Counted from the stretch's first letter, positions 27,424 to 37,399 are shown. The stretch: DNA of 64,000 nt from Pseudomonas sp. MYb185 (GCF_002979975.1 NZ_PCQD01000004.1:192486-256485), one strand, 5' to 3'. A program made the numbers and translations. The notes: generated by a model not told the origin, from the sequence alone.

Positions 27424-28641
27424 ATGACTGATGTGAAAAAAGTCGTCCTGGCCTATTCCGGCGGTCTGGATACCTCGGTAATCCTCAAGTGGCTGGAAGA
27501 CACCTACGGCTGCGAGGTGGTCACCTTCACTGCGGACCTGGGGCAGGGCGAAGAGGTTGAACCGGCACGTGCCAAGGCTCAGGCCATGGGCGTGAAGGAA
27601 ATCTACATCGATGATCTGCGCGAAGAGTTTGTCCGTGATTTCGTGTTCCCCATGTTCCGTGCCAATACCGTCTACGAAGGCGAGTACCTGCTCGGTACCT
27701 CCATCGCCCGTCCGCTGATCGCCAAGCGTCTGATCGAGATCGCCAACGAGACCGGCGCTGACGCCATCTCCCACGGTGCGACCGGCAAGGGTAACGATCA
27801 GGTGCGTTTCGAGCTGGGCGCCTATGCGCTCAAGCCGGGCGTCAAGGTCATCGCTCCCTGGCGTGAATGGGATCTGCTGTCCCGCGAGAAACTGATGGAT
27901 TATGCCGCCAAGCACGACATTCCGATCGAGCGCCATGGCAAGAAGAAGTCGCCGTACTCCATGGACGCCAACCTGCTGCATATCTCCTATGAAGGCGGCG
28001 TGCTGGAAGATACCTGGGCCGAGCACGAAGAGGACATGTGGCGCTGGACCAAGTCGCCGGAAGCGGCACCGGACGTGGCCACCTATATCGAGCTGAGCTA
28101 CCGCAAGGGCGATATCGTCGCCATCGACGGCAAGGACATGAGCCCTGCCGACGTGCTGGCGTACCTGAACAAGGTCGGTGGCGAGAACGGTATCGGCCGT
28201 ACCGACATCGTCGAGAACCGTTTTGTCGGCATGAAGTCCCGCGGCTGCTACGAAACCCCCGGCGGTACCATCATGCTCAAGGGCCACCGTGCCATCGAGT
28301 CCATCACCCTGGACCGTGAAGTCGCCCACTTGAAAGACAGCCTGATGCCCAAGTACGCCGAGCTGATCTACAACGGCTTCTGGTGGAGCCCGGAGCGTGT
28401 GATGCTGCAGGAGATGATCGACGCTTCCCAGCTGAACGTGAATGGTGTGGTGCGTCTGAAACTGTACAAGGGCAACGTGATCGTGGTCGGTCGCAAGTCC
28501 GATGACTCGCTGTTCGATGCCAACATCGCCACCTTCGAAGACGACGCTGGCGCCTATGACCAGGCCGATGCGGCAGGCTTCATCAAGCTCAACGCCCTGC
28601 GTCTGCGCATTGCTGCCAACAAGGGCCGCAAGCTGATCTGA
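27424..28641 (+). CDS. argG: Argininosuccinate synthase
   Basis: ArgG joins citrulline and aspartate with ATP in arginine synthesis. The 405 residues match the standard type I enzyme. The PP-loop ATP site is [10 protein letters not shown] (S12-S18), [13 protein letters not shown] is the second substrate site, and [12 protein letters not shown] and [11 protein letters not shown] [12 protein letters not shown] follow. It has its own promoter gap of 120 bases after motY, and a hairpin after its stop. Confidence 0.98.
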   Translation: MTDVKKVVLAYSGGLDTSVILKWLEDTYGCEVVTFTADLGQGEEVEPARAKAQAMGVKEIYIDDLREEFVRDFVFPMFRANTVYEGEYLLGTSIARPLIAKRLIEIANETGADAISHGATGKGNDQVRFELGAYALKPGVKVIAPWREWDLLSREKLMDYAAKHDIPIERHGKKKSPYSMDANLLHISYEGGVLEDTWAEHEEDMWRWTKSPEAAPDVATYIELSYRKGDIVAIDGKDMSPADVLAYLNKVGGENGIGRTDIVENRFVGMKSRGCYETPGGTIMLKGHRAIESITLDREVAHLKDSLMPKYAELIYNGFWWSPERVMLQEMIDASQLNVNGVVRLKLYKGNVIVVGRKSDDSLFDANIATFEDDAGAYDQADAAGFIKLNALRLRIAANKGRKLI

Positions 28642-28646
28642 TTGCT

Positions 28647-28668
28647 CGGCTACTCTTAGAGGTAGCCG
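28647..28668 (+). terminator. Hairpin after argG
   Basis: CGGCTAC and GTAGCCG form a 7-bp stem with an 8-base loop, six bases after the argG stop. Confidence 0.5.
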
Positions 28669-28720
28669 CGCCACGAAGAGCAACGCGGTAATCCATGACC
28701 AATTGTGCCCGGCACACCAT

Positions 28721-28748
28721 GGATTGCCGCGCTTCGCTCGCAATGACG
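28721..28748. repeat. Single REP-like unit of the array family
   Basis: TGGATTGCCGCGCTTCGCTC followed by GCAATGACGG is the same core unit that builds the 38-bp array at 6427-6772 and the array at 47043. Here it is solitary, between argG and gloA. Confidence 0.85.
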
Positions 28749-28808
28749 GGTAGGGCCCGGCATTGATAATTCCAAATTCATCCTGTGATTTACCTGAGGA
28801 GGGTTTAT

Positions 28809-29201
28809 ATGCGTCTTCTGCATACGATGTTGCGTGTGGGTGATCTGGACAAGTCCATCGCTTTCTATACCGACGTGCTGGGCATGACCCTGCTGCGCCG
28901 CAAGGACTATCCGGACGGGCGTTTTACCCTGGCTTTCGTCGGTTATGGCAACGAGGCGGAAAACTCGGTGCTGGAACTGACCCACAACTGGGACACGCCC
29001 AGCTATGACCTGGGCAATGGCTACGGCCATATCGCCATCGAGGTCAACGACGTGTACAAGGCCTGCGAGCAGATCAAGGCCAGCGGCGGCAAGGTGGTGC
29101 GTGAAGCCGGGCCGATGATGCACGGTTCCAGCATCCTGGCCTTCGTCGAAGACCCGGATGGCTACAAGATCGAGTTGCTGTCGCCCAGTCGCGGGGATTG
29201 A
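28809..29201 (+). CDS. gloA: Lactoylglutathione lyase (glyoxalase I)
   Basis: GloA converts the methylglyoxal-glutathione hemithioacetal to lactoylglutathione. The 130-residue protein carries all four metal ligands at the positions known from E. coli: H5, E56, H74 and E122. The short length lacks the insertions typical of zinc-type enzymes, so a nickel-type enzyme is expected. The ATG at 28809 follows GAGGAGG. Confidence 0.96.
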   Translation: MRLLHTMLRVGDLDKSIAFYTDVLGMTLLRRKDYPDGRFTLAFVGYGNEAENSVLELTHNWDTPSYDLGNGYGHIAIEVNDVYKACEQIKASGGKVVREAGPMMHGSSILAFVEDPDGYKIELLSPSRGD

Positions 29202-29207
29202 TAGCGG

Positions 29208-29231
29208 GGTGTAGCGCGCCTGCGCTACGCC
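29208..29231. repeat. REP-like hairpin, GTAGCGC family
   Basis: GGTGTAGCGC, GCCT and GCGCTACGCC form a 10-base hairpin with one G-T position seven bases after the gloA stop; it may terminate gloA. Confidence 0.7.
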
Positions 29232-29324
29232 TGTGGCCATGCCGTCGCTGCCGGATGGTCGGCGAGCGGCGGCTCGCCAACCGGGGATGGGCGCCCTGCG
29301 CTACGCTTCGAGTCCGGGAAATCA

Positions 29325-30656
29325 TCACCTGGTCGGATGAATGCCCCGAATCTGCGCGGCCATATCCGCCGCATACAGGTCGGTCATCCCGGCGATGAAG
29401 TCGATCACCCGCATATAGCTCGAGTACAGATCCCAATCCTCACGCGGGGCATTGTTGCCCAGCAGATCAAGGATGCGTCGGTGCTTGAAGCTCAGATTCT
29501 GCCCGGCCTGCTGCTCGTTGACTGCGCCGCAGAAGGCTTCCAGCAAGGTTTCCAGGGTGCTGTAGGCGCCGATCTCATGCAGTGTCTTGCGCTTGTCCTG
29601 AAAGATGCGTTCCCGGGCGATGCCCTTGGCTTCCAGTACGCAGCGCTGCGCCGCATGCGGCATATGGCTGACCAGGTCCCCTGGCAGGGTGCCGGCGAGC
29701 AGCGCGGATTGCTGGGCGATAAAGGCTTCGGCGGCGGCATTGACCAGATGTTCGATGGCCTTGCCGCGCAGGATCGCCAGCTTGCGCCGGGTGGAGTCCC
29801 GTGGCCCCAACTGGCGGTAGGTCTCCGGCAGGTCATCGCCGACCAGATCCAGCAACAGACGCTCCACCTCGCTATAGCTGAGCAGCTCCATCTCCATGCC
29901 GTCTTCCAGATCGATCAGCGCGTAGCAGATATCGTCCGCTGCCTCGACCAGGTACACCAGGGGGCTGCGAGCCCAGCACTGCTCGCTCTGCTGAGGCAGG
30001 CCGAGCTTGTCGGTGATCTGCAGCAGCAATGGGTATTCGGCCTGGTAGCAGCCGAACTTGTGCTTCTTGTAGCCGATGCTGTCGGCATGCTGGGCGGTCC
30101 AGGGATACTTCAGATAGGCACCCAGGGTGGCATAGGTCAGGCGCATGCCGCCGTCGAACTGATGGTACTCCAGCTCGGTCAGTACCCGAAAGCCCTGGGC
30201 GTTGCCTTCGAAATTGAGAAAGTCCTGGCGCTGGGCTTCGCTCAACCGATCGAGCCAGCCGGCACCGGCTGCCTTGTGGAACCAGTGGCGGATCGCATCC
30301 TCGCCGGAATGACCATAGGGCGGGTTGCCGATATCATGGGCCAGACACGCTGCCTGTACGATCACGCCGAGATCAGCCGGTTCGCACCAGGCTGGCAGCA
30401 CGCCGCGCAGCATCTCGCCGACGCGCATGCCCAGCGAGCGGCCGACGCAGCCGACTTCCAGGCTGTGGGTCAGGCGGGTATGGATATGGTCATTGCTGGA
30501 CACCGGATGCACCTGGGTCTTCTTGCCCAGCCGGCGGAAGGCGCCGGAAAAGATGACACGGTCATGATCCTTGTGAAAGGGTGTGCGTCCCAACTCCTCG
30601 GTGCTGGCGACAGGTTTGCCGAGTCGCTCGCGGCATAGCAGTGTTTCCCAATCCAT
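29325..30656 (-). CDS. dgt: Deoxyguanosinetriphosphate triphosphohydrolase-like protein
   Basis: An HD-domain dNTP triphosphohydrolase that cleaves dNTPs to nucleoside and tripolyphosphate. The 443 residues carry [34 protein letters not shown], and the HD motif as [14 protein letters not shown]. The ATG at 30656 has GGAGGA upstream. The family includes Dgt type 1 and looser dNTPases; this sequence does not settle which nucleotide is preferred. It stands alone, diverging from the glutaredoxin-like gene. Confidence 0.93.
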   Translation of the reverse strand: MDWETLLCRERLGKPVASTEELGRTPFHKDHDRVIFSGAFRRLGKKTQVHPVSSNDHIHTRLTHSLEVGCVGRSLGMRVGEMLRGVLPAWCEPADLGVIVQAACLAHDIGNPPYGHSGEDAIRHWFHKAAGAGWLDRLSEAQRQDFLNFEGNAQGFRVLTELEYHQFDGGMRLTYATLGAYLKYPWTAQHADSIGYKKHKFGCYQAEYPLLLQITDKLGLPQQSEQCWARSPLVYLVEAADDICYALIDLEDGMEMELLSYSEVERLLLDLVGDDLPETYRQLGPRDSTRRKLAILRGKAIEHLVNAAAEAFIAQQSALLAGTLPGDLVSHMPHAAQRCVLEAKGIARERIFQDKRKTLHEIGAYSTLETLLEAFCGAVNEQQAGQNLSFKHRRILDLLGNNAPREDWDLYSSYMRVIDFIAGMTDLYAADMAAQIRGIHPTR

Positions 30657-30781
30657 GATGTCCTCCGATCAGATCACCCGAGTATGTGGCAACGCCGTCG
30701 GGCTGCCAAGGGTGTGTCAGGATTCAGCCGGCGCGGGTTCCGGGGTAGAATGGCGATTGTCCCGTCCACTTCGGAATTCGC

Positions 30782-31045
30782 ATGACCGCTTCACTGACCA
30801 TGACCCTGTTCGGCACTACCGCCTGCCATCTGTGCGAAGAGTGCCTGATGTTGACCCAGCCACTGCAAGGCAACGGCATCCTGGTGCGGCAGGTGGATAT
30901 CGTCGAGGATCCTGAATTGCTCGAGCGCTACCAACTGCGCATCCCGGTGCTGCGCCGTGAAGATACCGGCGCGGAGCTGGACTGGCCATTCAATCTCGGT
31001 CAGTTGCTCGACTGGCTGGGTGATGCCGCTGGCGAGGAAGGTTGA
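30782..31045 (+). CDS. Glutaredoxin-like protein (DUF836)
   Basis: An 87-residue thioredoxin-fold protein. The redox region is [10 protein letters not shown] with a CxxC pair plus a third cysteine; the cis-proline lies in LRIPVLRRE and the end is the family helix GQLLDWLG. A reductase or oxidoreductase role is inferred. It is followed after one base by the YcgN gene, an arrangement that indicates one transcript. Confidence 0.88.
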   Translation: MTASLTMTLFGTTACHLCEECLMLTQPLQGNGILVRQVDIVEDPELLERYQLRIPVLRREDTGAELDWPFNLGQLLDWLGDAAGEEG

Positions 31046-31046
31046 T

Positions 31047-31496
31047 ATGGCACAGATCGTCAGCGCATTCTGGAAACGCAAGACCCTGGAGCAGATGGAC
31101 CGCCAGGAGTGGGAGTCACTGTGCGATGGCTGCGGGTTGTGCTGCCTGCAGAAACTGGAAGATGAGGATGATGCCACTGCCATCTACTACACGCGGGTGG
31201 CCTGCAAACTGCTGGATCTGGATACCTGTCGTTGCAGCGACTACGAGAATCGGCGCAAGCATGTGCCGGACTGCGTGCAGCTGACCCCGACCATGGCCGG
31301 GGAGTTTGCCTGGCTGCCGCCGACCTGCGCCTATCGCCTGGTGGCCGAGGGCGAGGACCTGCCGCCCTGGCACCATCTGGTGTGCGGCGACCCCAAGGCG
31401 GTGCACGAGCTGCGTATTTCCCAGGCCGGGCGCATGCTCGCCGAAGACAGTGTGGCGAACGAGGACTGGGAAGAGCACATCATCTTTCGAGTGTGA
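31047..31496 (+). CDS. YcgN family cysteine cluster protein
   Basis: A 149-residue protein of the UPF0260/YkgJ type, with a [10 protein letters not shown] cluster near the N-terminus and further cysteines in [17 protein letters not shown] and PDCVQLTP, a pattern suited to binding a metal ion or Fe-S cluster. Function is unknown. The ATG at 31047 is set by GAGGAAGG upstream and by the family start [11 protein letters not shown]. It is coupled to the glutaredoxin-like gene, so a redox-linked role is possible. Confidence 0.9.
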   Translation: MAQIVSAFWKRKTLEQMDRQEWESLCDGCGLCCLQKLEDEDDATAIYYTRVACKLLDLDTCRCSDYENRRKHVPDCVQLTPTMAGEFAWLPPTCAYRLVAEGEDLPPWHHLVCGDPKAVHELRISQAGRMLAEDSVANEDWEEHIIFRV

Positions 31497-31508
31497 TGGT
31501 TGGGCTGG

Positions 31509-31553
31509 GCGAAGCGTTGCTTCGCTCCCCCTCTCCCCTCGTGGGAGAGGGGG
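31509..31553. terminator. Double hairpin between convergent YcgN and MlaA-like genes
   Basis: GCGAAGC-GTT-GCTTCGC (31509-31525) is followed by CCCCCTCTCCC-CTCGT-GGGAGAGGGGG (31527-31553), two perfect stems of 7 and 11 bp. The second resembles the arms of the MITE-like elements at 15573 and 16802. Convergent placement supports termination on both sides. Confidence 0.7.
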
Positions 31554-31560
31554 ATAACCG

Positions 31561-32334
31561 TCACTGCTGAATCTGCAACTCCCGCAGCTTGATGTACAGA
31601 TAACGGATCTGGTCATACTCGAACGGACTGTCCAGTGAGCCGTAGCGGAAGCCGTTGATATAGCGCAGGTTGATCGCATACAAGCCGTAGGCCCAGGGGT
31701 TGTCGTTCATATAGTGGCGGTTGTCGAGAAATGCCGCAGCATCCTCGATCGACCAGTCCACCGCCTTGCCCGTGGCGTCGCGCAGGGTCGATGGCCCGAG
31801 CAGCGGTAATACCAGGTAGGGGCCGGTCGGCACGCCGTAGAAGCCCAGCGTCTGGCCGAAGTCCTCGGACTCCTGGGGCAGGCCCATGGCCTTGGCCACA
31901 TCGAACAGACCGAGCACGCCGAGGGTGCTGTTGAACAGCAATCGCGCGGTGGTGCGTCCGCCTTTCTGGAACTTGCCCTGGGCCAGGCTGTTGGCCAGGT
32001 TCGGTACATCGGCCAGGTTGGCGAACACATTCGATACCCCCCTGCGCACGAAGCGCGGGGTAACCGTTTCGTAGGCGTTGACTACTGGCAGGTAGACATA
32101 GTCATCGAACTGGCCATTGAAGCGGTACACGCGTCGGTTGAAGCCTTCAATCGGGTCATGCACCTTGAGCGCTTCGAGGCTGGAGCGCTCGAACTGGTAA
32201 TTGCTGCCTTCGGTATCGATCGTCAGGTCGGCCAGCGGGTCATGGTATTCGGGGATGCCCTCGGCACCCTGCGCTGCGATGCTGGTCAGCAGAACGCAGC
32301 CGGCCAGCAGGCGGGTCATCGGCAGCTTGGTCAT
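31561..32334 (-). CDS. Second MlaA family protein
   Basis: A 257-residue paralog of the protein at 2830-3555. Core motifs are HDPIEGFNRRVYRFN, LLFNSTLGVLGLFDVA, and FGQTLGFYGVPTGPYLVLPLLGP. The signal peptide probably ends at AAQGAE; a cysteine in LLAGC lies inside the hydrophobic segment and would leave a very short signal if lipidated. Its start overlaps the stop of an upstream alpha/beta hydrolase gene by four bases, so lipid removal may be linked to a hydrolase. Confidence 0.9.
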   Translation of the reverse strand: MTKLPMTRLLAGCVLLTSIAAQGAEGIPEYHDPLADLTIDTEGSNYQFERSSLEALKVHDPIEGFNRRVYRFNGQFDDYVYLPVVNAYETVTPRFVRRGVSNVFANLADVPNLANSLAQGKFQKGGRTTARLLFNSTLGVLGLFDVAKAMGLPQESEDFGQTLGFYGVPTGPYLVLPLLGPSTLRDATGKAVDWSIEDAAAFLDNRHYMNDNPWAYGLYAINLRYINGFRYGSLDSPFEYDQIRYLYIKLRELQIQQ

Positions 32335-33626
32335 TGGACGTCGCCCTCCATGAAGTGCAGCATGGTCGCGACCACGTCCCGGTGCTGCAGGTTGCCGCCA
32401 TGGCCTCCGTGGGGGTAGAGCAGGGCGCGTTCGCCGAAGGTCTCGGTGATGAAGCGATAGTTGTCCGCGGTGAGGATGAAGTCATCGGCGTTGGTCAGCG
32501 CAGCGATATTCGGGTTGTCCCGCAGGAAGCCAGCGATGCTGTACAGGCTGGTATCCCAGGCCATGTCGTCGATACTCTTGCCGTCATTGGCGTTATTCCA
32601 TACCGGCCACAGCTGGGTTTCCAGATAGCAGCTGAAGTCACAGAACAGCGCGCGGCGCAGGTAGGGGGTCAGCGAGGTGCTGACCTTCAATTTTTCGCCG
32701 GCCGGCGCATAGCGTCCTCCTTCGGTGACCAGGTCGGCCATGAAGTTCAGGTCGGCCGCGGCAAAGCGGAATACCGCGCCGATCAGCATGGCCATTTCGG
32801 CATCGGTCAGGGCACTGTCGGAGCTCTGGATGCCATAGAACAGACCACCTTCGATGTCGGTGCCTCCGCTTTCAGCGAAATAGCGTGCCAGTTTCTGGAA
32901 GATATGCTCATAGAAACTGTCACCGCTGCTGACCCCGTCGAGCTGGGTACGGGCCAGCGCATCCAGGCGCCGGATCGAGGCGTACAGGTCGACTGGCGGG
33001 TTGAGCAGCAGGGTGCGGGTGAAGTTGAACTGCCGCAGGCTCTGGTCCAGATGGGCGACGAAAGCGGCATTCAATGCGCCGAGACTGAAGCCGGCGAGGC
33101 GATACTCGGTGATCTGCAGATTCTTCTTGTCGCGGGCATGCTCGACCGCCATGGACATGGCGGTGTGCAGATCGCGGGCGTCGCTCAAGCCCAGGCCGGG
33201 CAGCCCGCTGCGCGAGGCGGCGGCGATAAAGTCATGGTTGGTTGGTGAAGACAGTATGATGACATGCATGCCGGCTTGCCAGAATACGCGCTTGAGGTAG
33301 TCCAGCCGCGGACTGCTGTAGCCGGAGCCGGTGCCGGCGATGAGAAAGATCAGCGGCGCGGGCTCATTGTGCCAGGCCAGCCGGTAATGCAGGTCATGGT
33401 AGCGTGACAGCGCCGGCGGCAGATGGCGTTCGGGGAGCACCGTGACCGCCAGGTCAGTCTGCCGCACCTCGGTTTCCGGGGGAACCGGGGCGGCCAGTTG
33501 CGGCGGTGTGCCGACAATGGTCGCCAGGAACGGGTTGGTTACCGGATAGCTGGAATCATCCGCGTGGGCGAGACTGCCTGCCAGTGCGAGCAGGCTGACA
33601 TAGAGGTAGTGCAGGTATCGGTTCAT
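32331..33626 (-). CDS. Exported alpha/beta-hydrolase-fold protein
   Basis: A 431-residue protein with a signal peptide ending at SLAHAD. The nucleophile elbow is LAGFSLGALNA, the oxyanion-side strand is PLIFLIAGTGSGYSS, and a late histidine lies in YPHGGHGGN, giving a plausible Ser-Asp-His triad. It precedes and overlaps the second mlaA gene. Similar neighbours occur in other pseudomonads. The substrate is unknown; a phospholipid or fatty ester is an inference from context. Confidence 0.8.
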   Translation of the reverse strand: MNRYLHYLYVSLLALAGSLAHADDSSYPVTNPFLATIVGTPPQLAAPVPPETEVRQTDLAVTVLPERHLPPALSRYHDLHYRLAWHNEPAPLIFLIAGTGSGYSSPRLDYLKRVFWQAGMHVIILSSPTNHDFIAAASRSGLPGLGLSDARDLHTAMSMAVEHARDKKNLQITEYRLAGFSLGALNAAFVAHLDQSLRQFNFTRTLLLNPPVDLYASIRRLDALARTQLDGVSSGDSFYEHIFQKLARYFAESGGTDIEGGLFYGIQSSDSALTDAEMAMLIGAVFRFAAADLNFMADLVTEGGRYAPAGEKLKVSTSLTPYLRRALFCDFSCYLETQLWPVWNNANDGKSIDDMAWDTSLYSIAGFLRDNPNIAALTNADDFILTADNYRFITETFGERALLYPHGGHGGNLQHRDVVATMLHFMEGDVQ

Positions 33627-33706
33627 GGGCTCTTCCGGTTGGCTTCATGAACTATACCCGAAATGATGTGGATAGTTCCTTACAGGGGCGCGCATTCCCC
33701 CGGCAC

Positions 33707-33925
33707 TCAGGCACGGAATATCGGCGGCAGGTTGAAGCCTGCCTGTTGGCTGCGGCGCTGCTCCAGGCGCTTCCAGACCTTCTCGTGGAAGTAGAACGCG
33801 ACAGTATTGAGTGCCGGCTCAACCAGCGCAACGGCACCGCCGAGCAGGAGACTGCCGGTCATGGCGTACACCACGCCAAAGGCGATGCTGAAATGCATTA
33901 CTGCAAAAGTGAAGGTCTTGGTCAT
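33707..33925 (-). CDS. DUF2061 domain membrane protein
   Basis: A 72-residue inner-membrane protein with two hydrophobic segments: FAVMHFSIAFGVVYAMTGS and LLGGAVALVEPALNTVAF, followed by YFHEKVWKRLE, the diagnostic DUF2061 ending. The ATG at 33925 has GAGGTG upstream. Function unknown. Confidence 0.88.
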   Translation of the reverse strand: MTKTFTFAVMHFSIAFGVVYAMTGSLLLGGAVALVEPALNTVAFYFHEKVWKRLEQRRSQQAGFNLPPIFRA

Positions 33926-34035
33926 GGCGCACCTCGGTAACAATAATGGGATTCATTCCCGTTTGTTGCTATCTTAGGTGCGCCATGCGCAGAGGTGAAA
34001 AAGTCTTTGCCAATCGAGCTGATCGGCGCTTTCAA

Positions 34036-34218
34036 TCAGAGATCGAAATCATAGTCGGACAACTGCTTCTGCAGCCGGCGTTCTTCCAGGTAGTCGTCAA
34101 TCTGCCGACGTCTGGTCAGGTTGGACTTGCTGTTCAGCACCTCGGTCTCGGGGCTGTCTTCGTCGTCCACAACAAAATCGTCTTCATCCAGTTCAATATC
34201 GGTTTTCGCTTTGGCCAT
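34036..34218 (-). CDS. PA3496 family small acidic protein
   Basis: A 60-residue protein with an acidic N-terminal half (DIELDEDDFVVDDEDSPE) and a basic helix RRRQIDDYLEERRLQKQL, ending in DYDFDL. It matches the PA3496 family, annotated as putative envelope integrity proteins, and sits near nth and rnf as in P. aeruginosa. No signal peptide or membrane segment is seen, so the envelope link is not visible in sequence. Confidence 0.82.
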   Translation of the reverse strand: MAKAKTDIELDEDDFVVDDEDSPETEVLNSKSNLTRRRQIDDYLEERRLQKQLSDYDFDL

Positions 34219-34325
34219 AACTCCACTCCACTATTGAAGGTTGCCATTTGCGCACCTTATAGCGGGAGTCGAGGGGAAGCGGAAATAGAATTTTTTTATG
34301 GATGGGTCAGGTTTTGTCGGTGATA

Positions 34326-34961
34326 TCAATCCGATGTCTTGTGTCGATATTCACACAGGTCTTCGATCCGGCAACTGCCGCATTGCGGGGTTCGCGCCTT
34401 GCATACATAACGACCGTGGAGGATCAGCCAGTGATGCGCATCCACCAGGAATTCCCGGGGTACGTGGCGCATCAGTTTCTTCTCCACTTCCAGCACATTC
34501 TTGCCCGGTGCGATGCCGGTGCGGTTGCTGACCCGGAAAATATGGGTGTCCACCGCCATCACCGGATGGCCAAAGGCGGTATTGAGCACCACGTTGGCGG
34601 TCTTGCGACCGACGCCGGGCAGCGCTTCGAGCGCAGCGCGGTCATCCGGCACCTGGCTGCCATGCAGTTCGATCAGCAGGCGGCAGGTTTCGATGACGTT
34701 CCTGGCCTTGCTGTTGAACAGGCCGATGGTCTTGATGTACTCCGACAGCCCCTCGACCCCCAGGGCATATATCGCTTCGGGGGTGTTGGCCACCGGGAAC
34801 AGTCTGTCGGTCGCCTTGTTGACCCCGACATCCGTGGACTGGGCCGAGAGGATCACCGCGATCAGCAGCTCGAAGGGGGAGTTGAAATTCAGTTCGGTGG
34901 TCGGGTGCGGGTTGTCCTCGCGCAGCCGACGGAAGATTTCATAACGTTTTTCTTTGTTCAT
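34326..34961 (-). CDS. nth: Endonuclease III
   Basis: A DNA glycosylase/AP lyase for oxidised pyrimidines. The 211 residues carry the helix-hairpin-helix LPGVGRKTANVVL with the catalytic lysine, the catalytic aspartate in VDTHIFRVSNR, and the 4Fe-4S loop C-x6-C-x2-C-x5-C at CKARTPQCGSCRIEDLC. It is the last gene of the rnf operon, two bases after rnfE, as in many gammaproteobacteria. Confidence 0.97.
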   Translation of the reverse strand: MNKEKRYEIFRRLREDNPHPTTELNFNSPFELLIAVILSAQSTDVGVNKATDRLFPVANTPEAIYALGVEGLSEYIKTIGLFNSKARNVIETCRLLIELHGSQVPDDRAALEALPGVGRKTANVVLNTAFGHPVMAVDTHIFRVSNRTGIAPGKNVLEVEKKLMRHVPREFLVDAHHWLILHGRYVCKARTPQCGSCRIEDLCEYRHKTSD

Positions 34962-34963
34962 TG

Positions 34964-35680
34964 TCAGTCGATGGTTCCGGTAACGCGGACCCGCTTGCTG
35001 CCGGTCGCGACGGGGGCGCTGTCGCGTGCCGCCATGCGGGCCTTGATGTGAGTGTCGATAACGTTCTTCAGGGCGATCAGCAGGCCCATGAACACGAAGG
35101 CGCCGGGCGGCAGGATGACGAACAGCACCTCCTTGTAATTGGCGAATACCACCCAGGTCCAGTCGGCGGCAACCGGGCCGAGCAACAGGTGCATGTCGGC
35201 AAACAGGGTGCCCTGGCCGACCAGTTCGCGCAGCATGCCGAGCACCAGCAGCACCAGGGCGAAGCCCAGGCCCATCATGAAGCCGTCCACCAGCGCGGGC
35301 AGGACCGGGTTCTTCGCGGCGAAGGCATCGGCGCGGCCGAGGATGATGCAGTTGGTGACGATCAGTGGAATGAAGATGCCGAGGATCAGGAACAGTTCAT
35401 AGGTATAGGCCTGCATCAACAGCTCGATGCAGGTGGTGACCGCGGCGATGATCATGACGAAGGCCGGCAGCCGCACGGCCTCGGTCACCGCGTTGCGAAT
35501 CAGCGACACGGCAAGGTTGGAGGCAACCAGCACCAGAATGGTCGCCAGGCCGAGACCCAGGGCGTTGACCGTGCTGCTGCTGACGCCGAGCAGCGGGCAC
35601 AGGCCGAGCAGCTGCACCAGGCCGGGGTTGTTGTGCCACAGGCCGTCGGCGGCGAGTTCGGAGAATCTCTTGTCAGCCAT
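34964..35680 (-). CDS. rnfE: Rnf electron transport complex subunit E
   Basis: A 238-residue inner-membrane subunit with about six segments; [19 protein letters not shown] and [19 protein letters not shown] are the family's half-transmembrane motifs, and each contains a cysteine of the membrane Fe-S site shared with RnfA. The ATG at 35680 has AGGAA upstream and overlaps the rnfG end by eight bases. The C-terminus is basic. Confidence 0.95.
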   Translation of the reverse strand: MADKRFSELAADGLWHNNPGLVQLLGLCPLLGVSSSTVNALGLGLATILVLVASNLAVSLIRNAVTEAVRLPAFVMIIAAVTTCIELLMQAYTYELFLILGIFIPLIVTNCIILGRADAFAAKNPVLPALVDGFMMGLGFALVLLVLGMLRELVGQGTLFADMHLLLGPVAADWTWVVFANYKEVLFVILPPGAFVFMGLLIALKNVIDTHIKARMAARDSAPVATGSKRVRVTGTID

Positions 35681-36326
35681 CGTTGCGTTCCTGTTCAGTC
35701 GGTTGCAGCAGGGGCGCGCGATGCTCCTCGAAGTACCGCAGCGCCCGGTGGACCGCCTGTACCACGGCGCGCGGGGTAATGGTGGCGCCGGTGAACTGGT
35801 CGAAATCGCCACCGTCCTTGCGTACCGCCCAGCGTTCGGGTGTGGGGATGCTCAGGCTCTTGCCGTCGAAACTGAAGATCCAGGTGCCCTTGCCGACTTC
35901 GAGCTTGTCGCCCAGGCCGGGGGTCTCCCGGTGGTTGACCACGCGTACCCCGGCCAGCTCACCGTTGGCCCGGATACCCACCAGCAGGTCGATACGTCCG
36001 CTATAGCCGTCCTGGGTCACCACTGGCAGGATGACCGCGGTGACCTTGCCGTCGCGCCACGCGCGCCAGCCCGTGGCCGCTGCCGGCAGTTGCAGATACT
36101 GGCGGTCGTCGATGCTGAAGGTATCCTGCAGCAGGTCGTTATCATGCTCGCTTTCGGGCAGGATCTCATTCAATGCGCGCATCTGCATGCGCTGCTGCTC
36201 GGCGGCGATACGCTCGCTGGTGGCCTGCTGGATGAAGGCGATCAGGCCTACGGTGAAGATGGCGAACAGGCCGAGGATCACACTGTTGCGCAGTATCGAG
36301 CGGCTGGGTGTCAGGGGCGTGCTCAT
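35673..36326 (-). CDS. rnfG: Rnf electron transport complex subunit G
   Basis: A 217-residue subunit with one N-terminal membrane segment (about 12-34) and a periplasmic FMN domain. The covalent FMN site is the final threonine of [11 protein letters not shown], matching the S/TGATxT consensus; [13 protein letters not shown] is the family flavin-domain motif. The ATG at 36326 overlaps rnfD by four bases. A longer open frame upstream of this ATG is a shadow of rnfD. Confidence 0.94.
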   Translation of the reverse strand: MSTPLTPSRSILRNSVILGLFAIFTVGLIAFIQQATSERIAAEQQRMQMRALNEILPESEHDNDLLQDTFSIDDRQYLQLPAAATGWRAWRDGKVTAVILPVVTQDGYSGRIDLLVGIRANGELAGVRVVNHRETPGLGDKLEVGKGTWIFSFDGKSLSIPTPERWAVRKDGGDFDQFTGATITPRAVVQAVHRALRYFEEHRAPLLQPTEQERNDG

Positions 36327-37399
36327 GGTTTGTCCACCTTGCCCAGGCCACGCCTGGCCTTGCTGTGCCCATAGGTGCGCGGTGTGGTGTAGTAGTCGAT
36401 GGTCGGCGCGCACAGGTTCATCAGCAGCACGGCGAAGGCCACCGCGTCCGGGTAGTTGCCCCACACACGGATGACATACACCAGGATGCCGACGCCGGCA
36501 CCGAATACCAGGCGCCCGCGCGGGCTGGTGGCACAGGTGACCGGGTCGGTGACGATGAAGAAGGCGCCGAGCATGGTCGCACCGCCCAGCAGATGCAGCA
36601 GCGGTGACCCGTTGGACGCCGAGCCGCTGCCATTCCAGAACAGCAGACTCATGACTGCCAGGGCGGCGAGCATGCCCACCGGTGCGTGCCAGCTGTAGAC
36701 GCGCTTGTACAGCAGGAACAGGCCGCCGGCCAGCCAGGCCAGCGCGACCCACTCCCAGGCGCGACCGGCCATGCTGCCGAAGGCGGGCTGGGCCGTGCGC
36801 AGTTCATCCATGGTCAGCGCCGTGTTGTTCTTCAGCAGGTCCAGTGCGGTGGCGCTGGCCCAGCCGTCGGCGGGCAGACTGCCGGGGGCGAACACCCGTT
36901 GCAGGCCGTCGAGCAGCCCCAGGGTCGGTGTCAGCGCCGGCTGCAATTGCTCGATACCGCGCCATACCGGCCAACTGGTCATCTCCACCGGGAAGGACAC
37001 CAGCACCACGGCATAACCGAGCATTGCCGGGTTGAACGGGTTCTGACCCAGGCCGCCATACAGGTGCTTGCCGAAGACCATGGCGAAGCCGCTGGCAACC
37101 AGCACCAGCCACCAGGGCGAGTAGGGCGGCAGCGCCAGGGCCAGCAGCCAGGCAGTGACCAGGGCGCTGCCATCGTTGAGATAGAAGCTTACCGGGCGTT
37201 GGCGCAGGCGCAGAATGGCGGCTTCGATGGCAATGGCGAAGCTGCCGGCCAACAGAATGTTGATCAGGGTGCCCCAACCGAAGAACCAGGTCATCAATAC
37301 AATCCCGGGCACGGTGGCCGCCAACACCTGCAGCATGATATTGCGGGTGCGGTTGTTGCCCAGCGTGTGGGGTGAGCTGGGTGGGCGTACTGCCATCAA
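36323..37399 (-). CDS. rnfD: Rnf electron transport complex subunit D
   Basis: A 358-residue membrane subunit of the Rnf/NqrB family. Motifs include LAATVPGIVLMTWFFGW, NDGSALVTAWLLALALPP and KHLYGGLGQNPFNPAMLGY. The threonine of WASATALDL is the likely covalent FMN site. It overlaps rnfC by four bases at its start. Either of two adjacent ATGs may be used. Confidence 0.95.
   Translation of the reverse strand: MMAVRPPSSPHTLGNNRTRNIMLQVLAATVPGIVLMTWFFGWGTLINILLAGSFAIAIEAAILRLRQRPVSFYLNDGSALVTAWLLALALPPYSPWWLVLVASGFAMVFGKHLYGGLGQNPFNPAMLGYAVVLVSFPVEMTSWPVWRGIEQLQPALTPTLGLLDGLQRVFAPGSLPADGWASATALDLLKNNTALTMDELRTAQPAFGSMAGRAWEWVALAWLAGGLFLLYKRVYSWHAPVGMLAALAVMSLLFWNGSGSASNGSPLLHLLGGATMLGAFFIVTDPVTCATSPRGRLVFGAGVGILVYVIRVWGNYPDAVAFAVLLMNLCAPTIDYYTTPRTYGHSKARRGLGKVDKP

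Noticed and set aside
29337-30638. Long right-strand frame opposite dgt; likewise 40796-42412 opposite metG, 58692-61073 opposite zntA, 55634-57094 opposite the helicase
   Set aside because: All lie antisense to well-supported genes, have no recognisable domains and reflect high GC at third positions.
35673-36752. Longer start for rnfG
   Set aside because: The extra 142 residues upstream of 36326 are an out-of-frame shadow of rnfD, whereas the ATG at 36326 gives the family start and overlaps rnfD by four bases.
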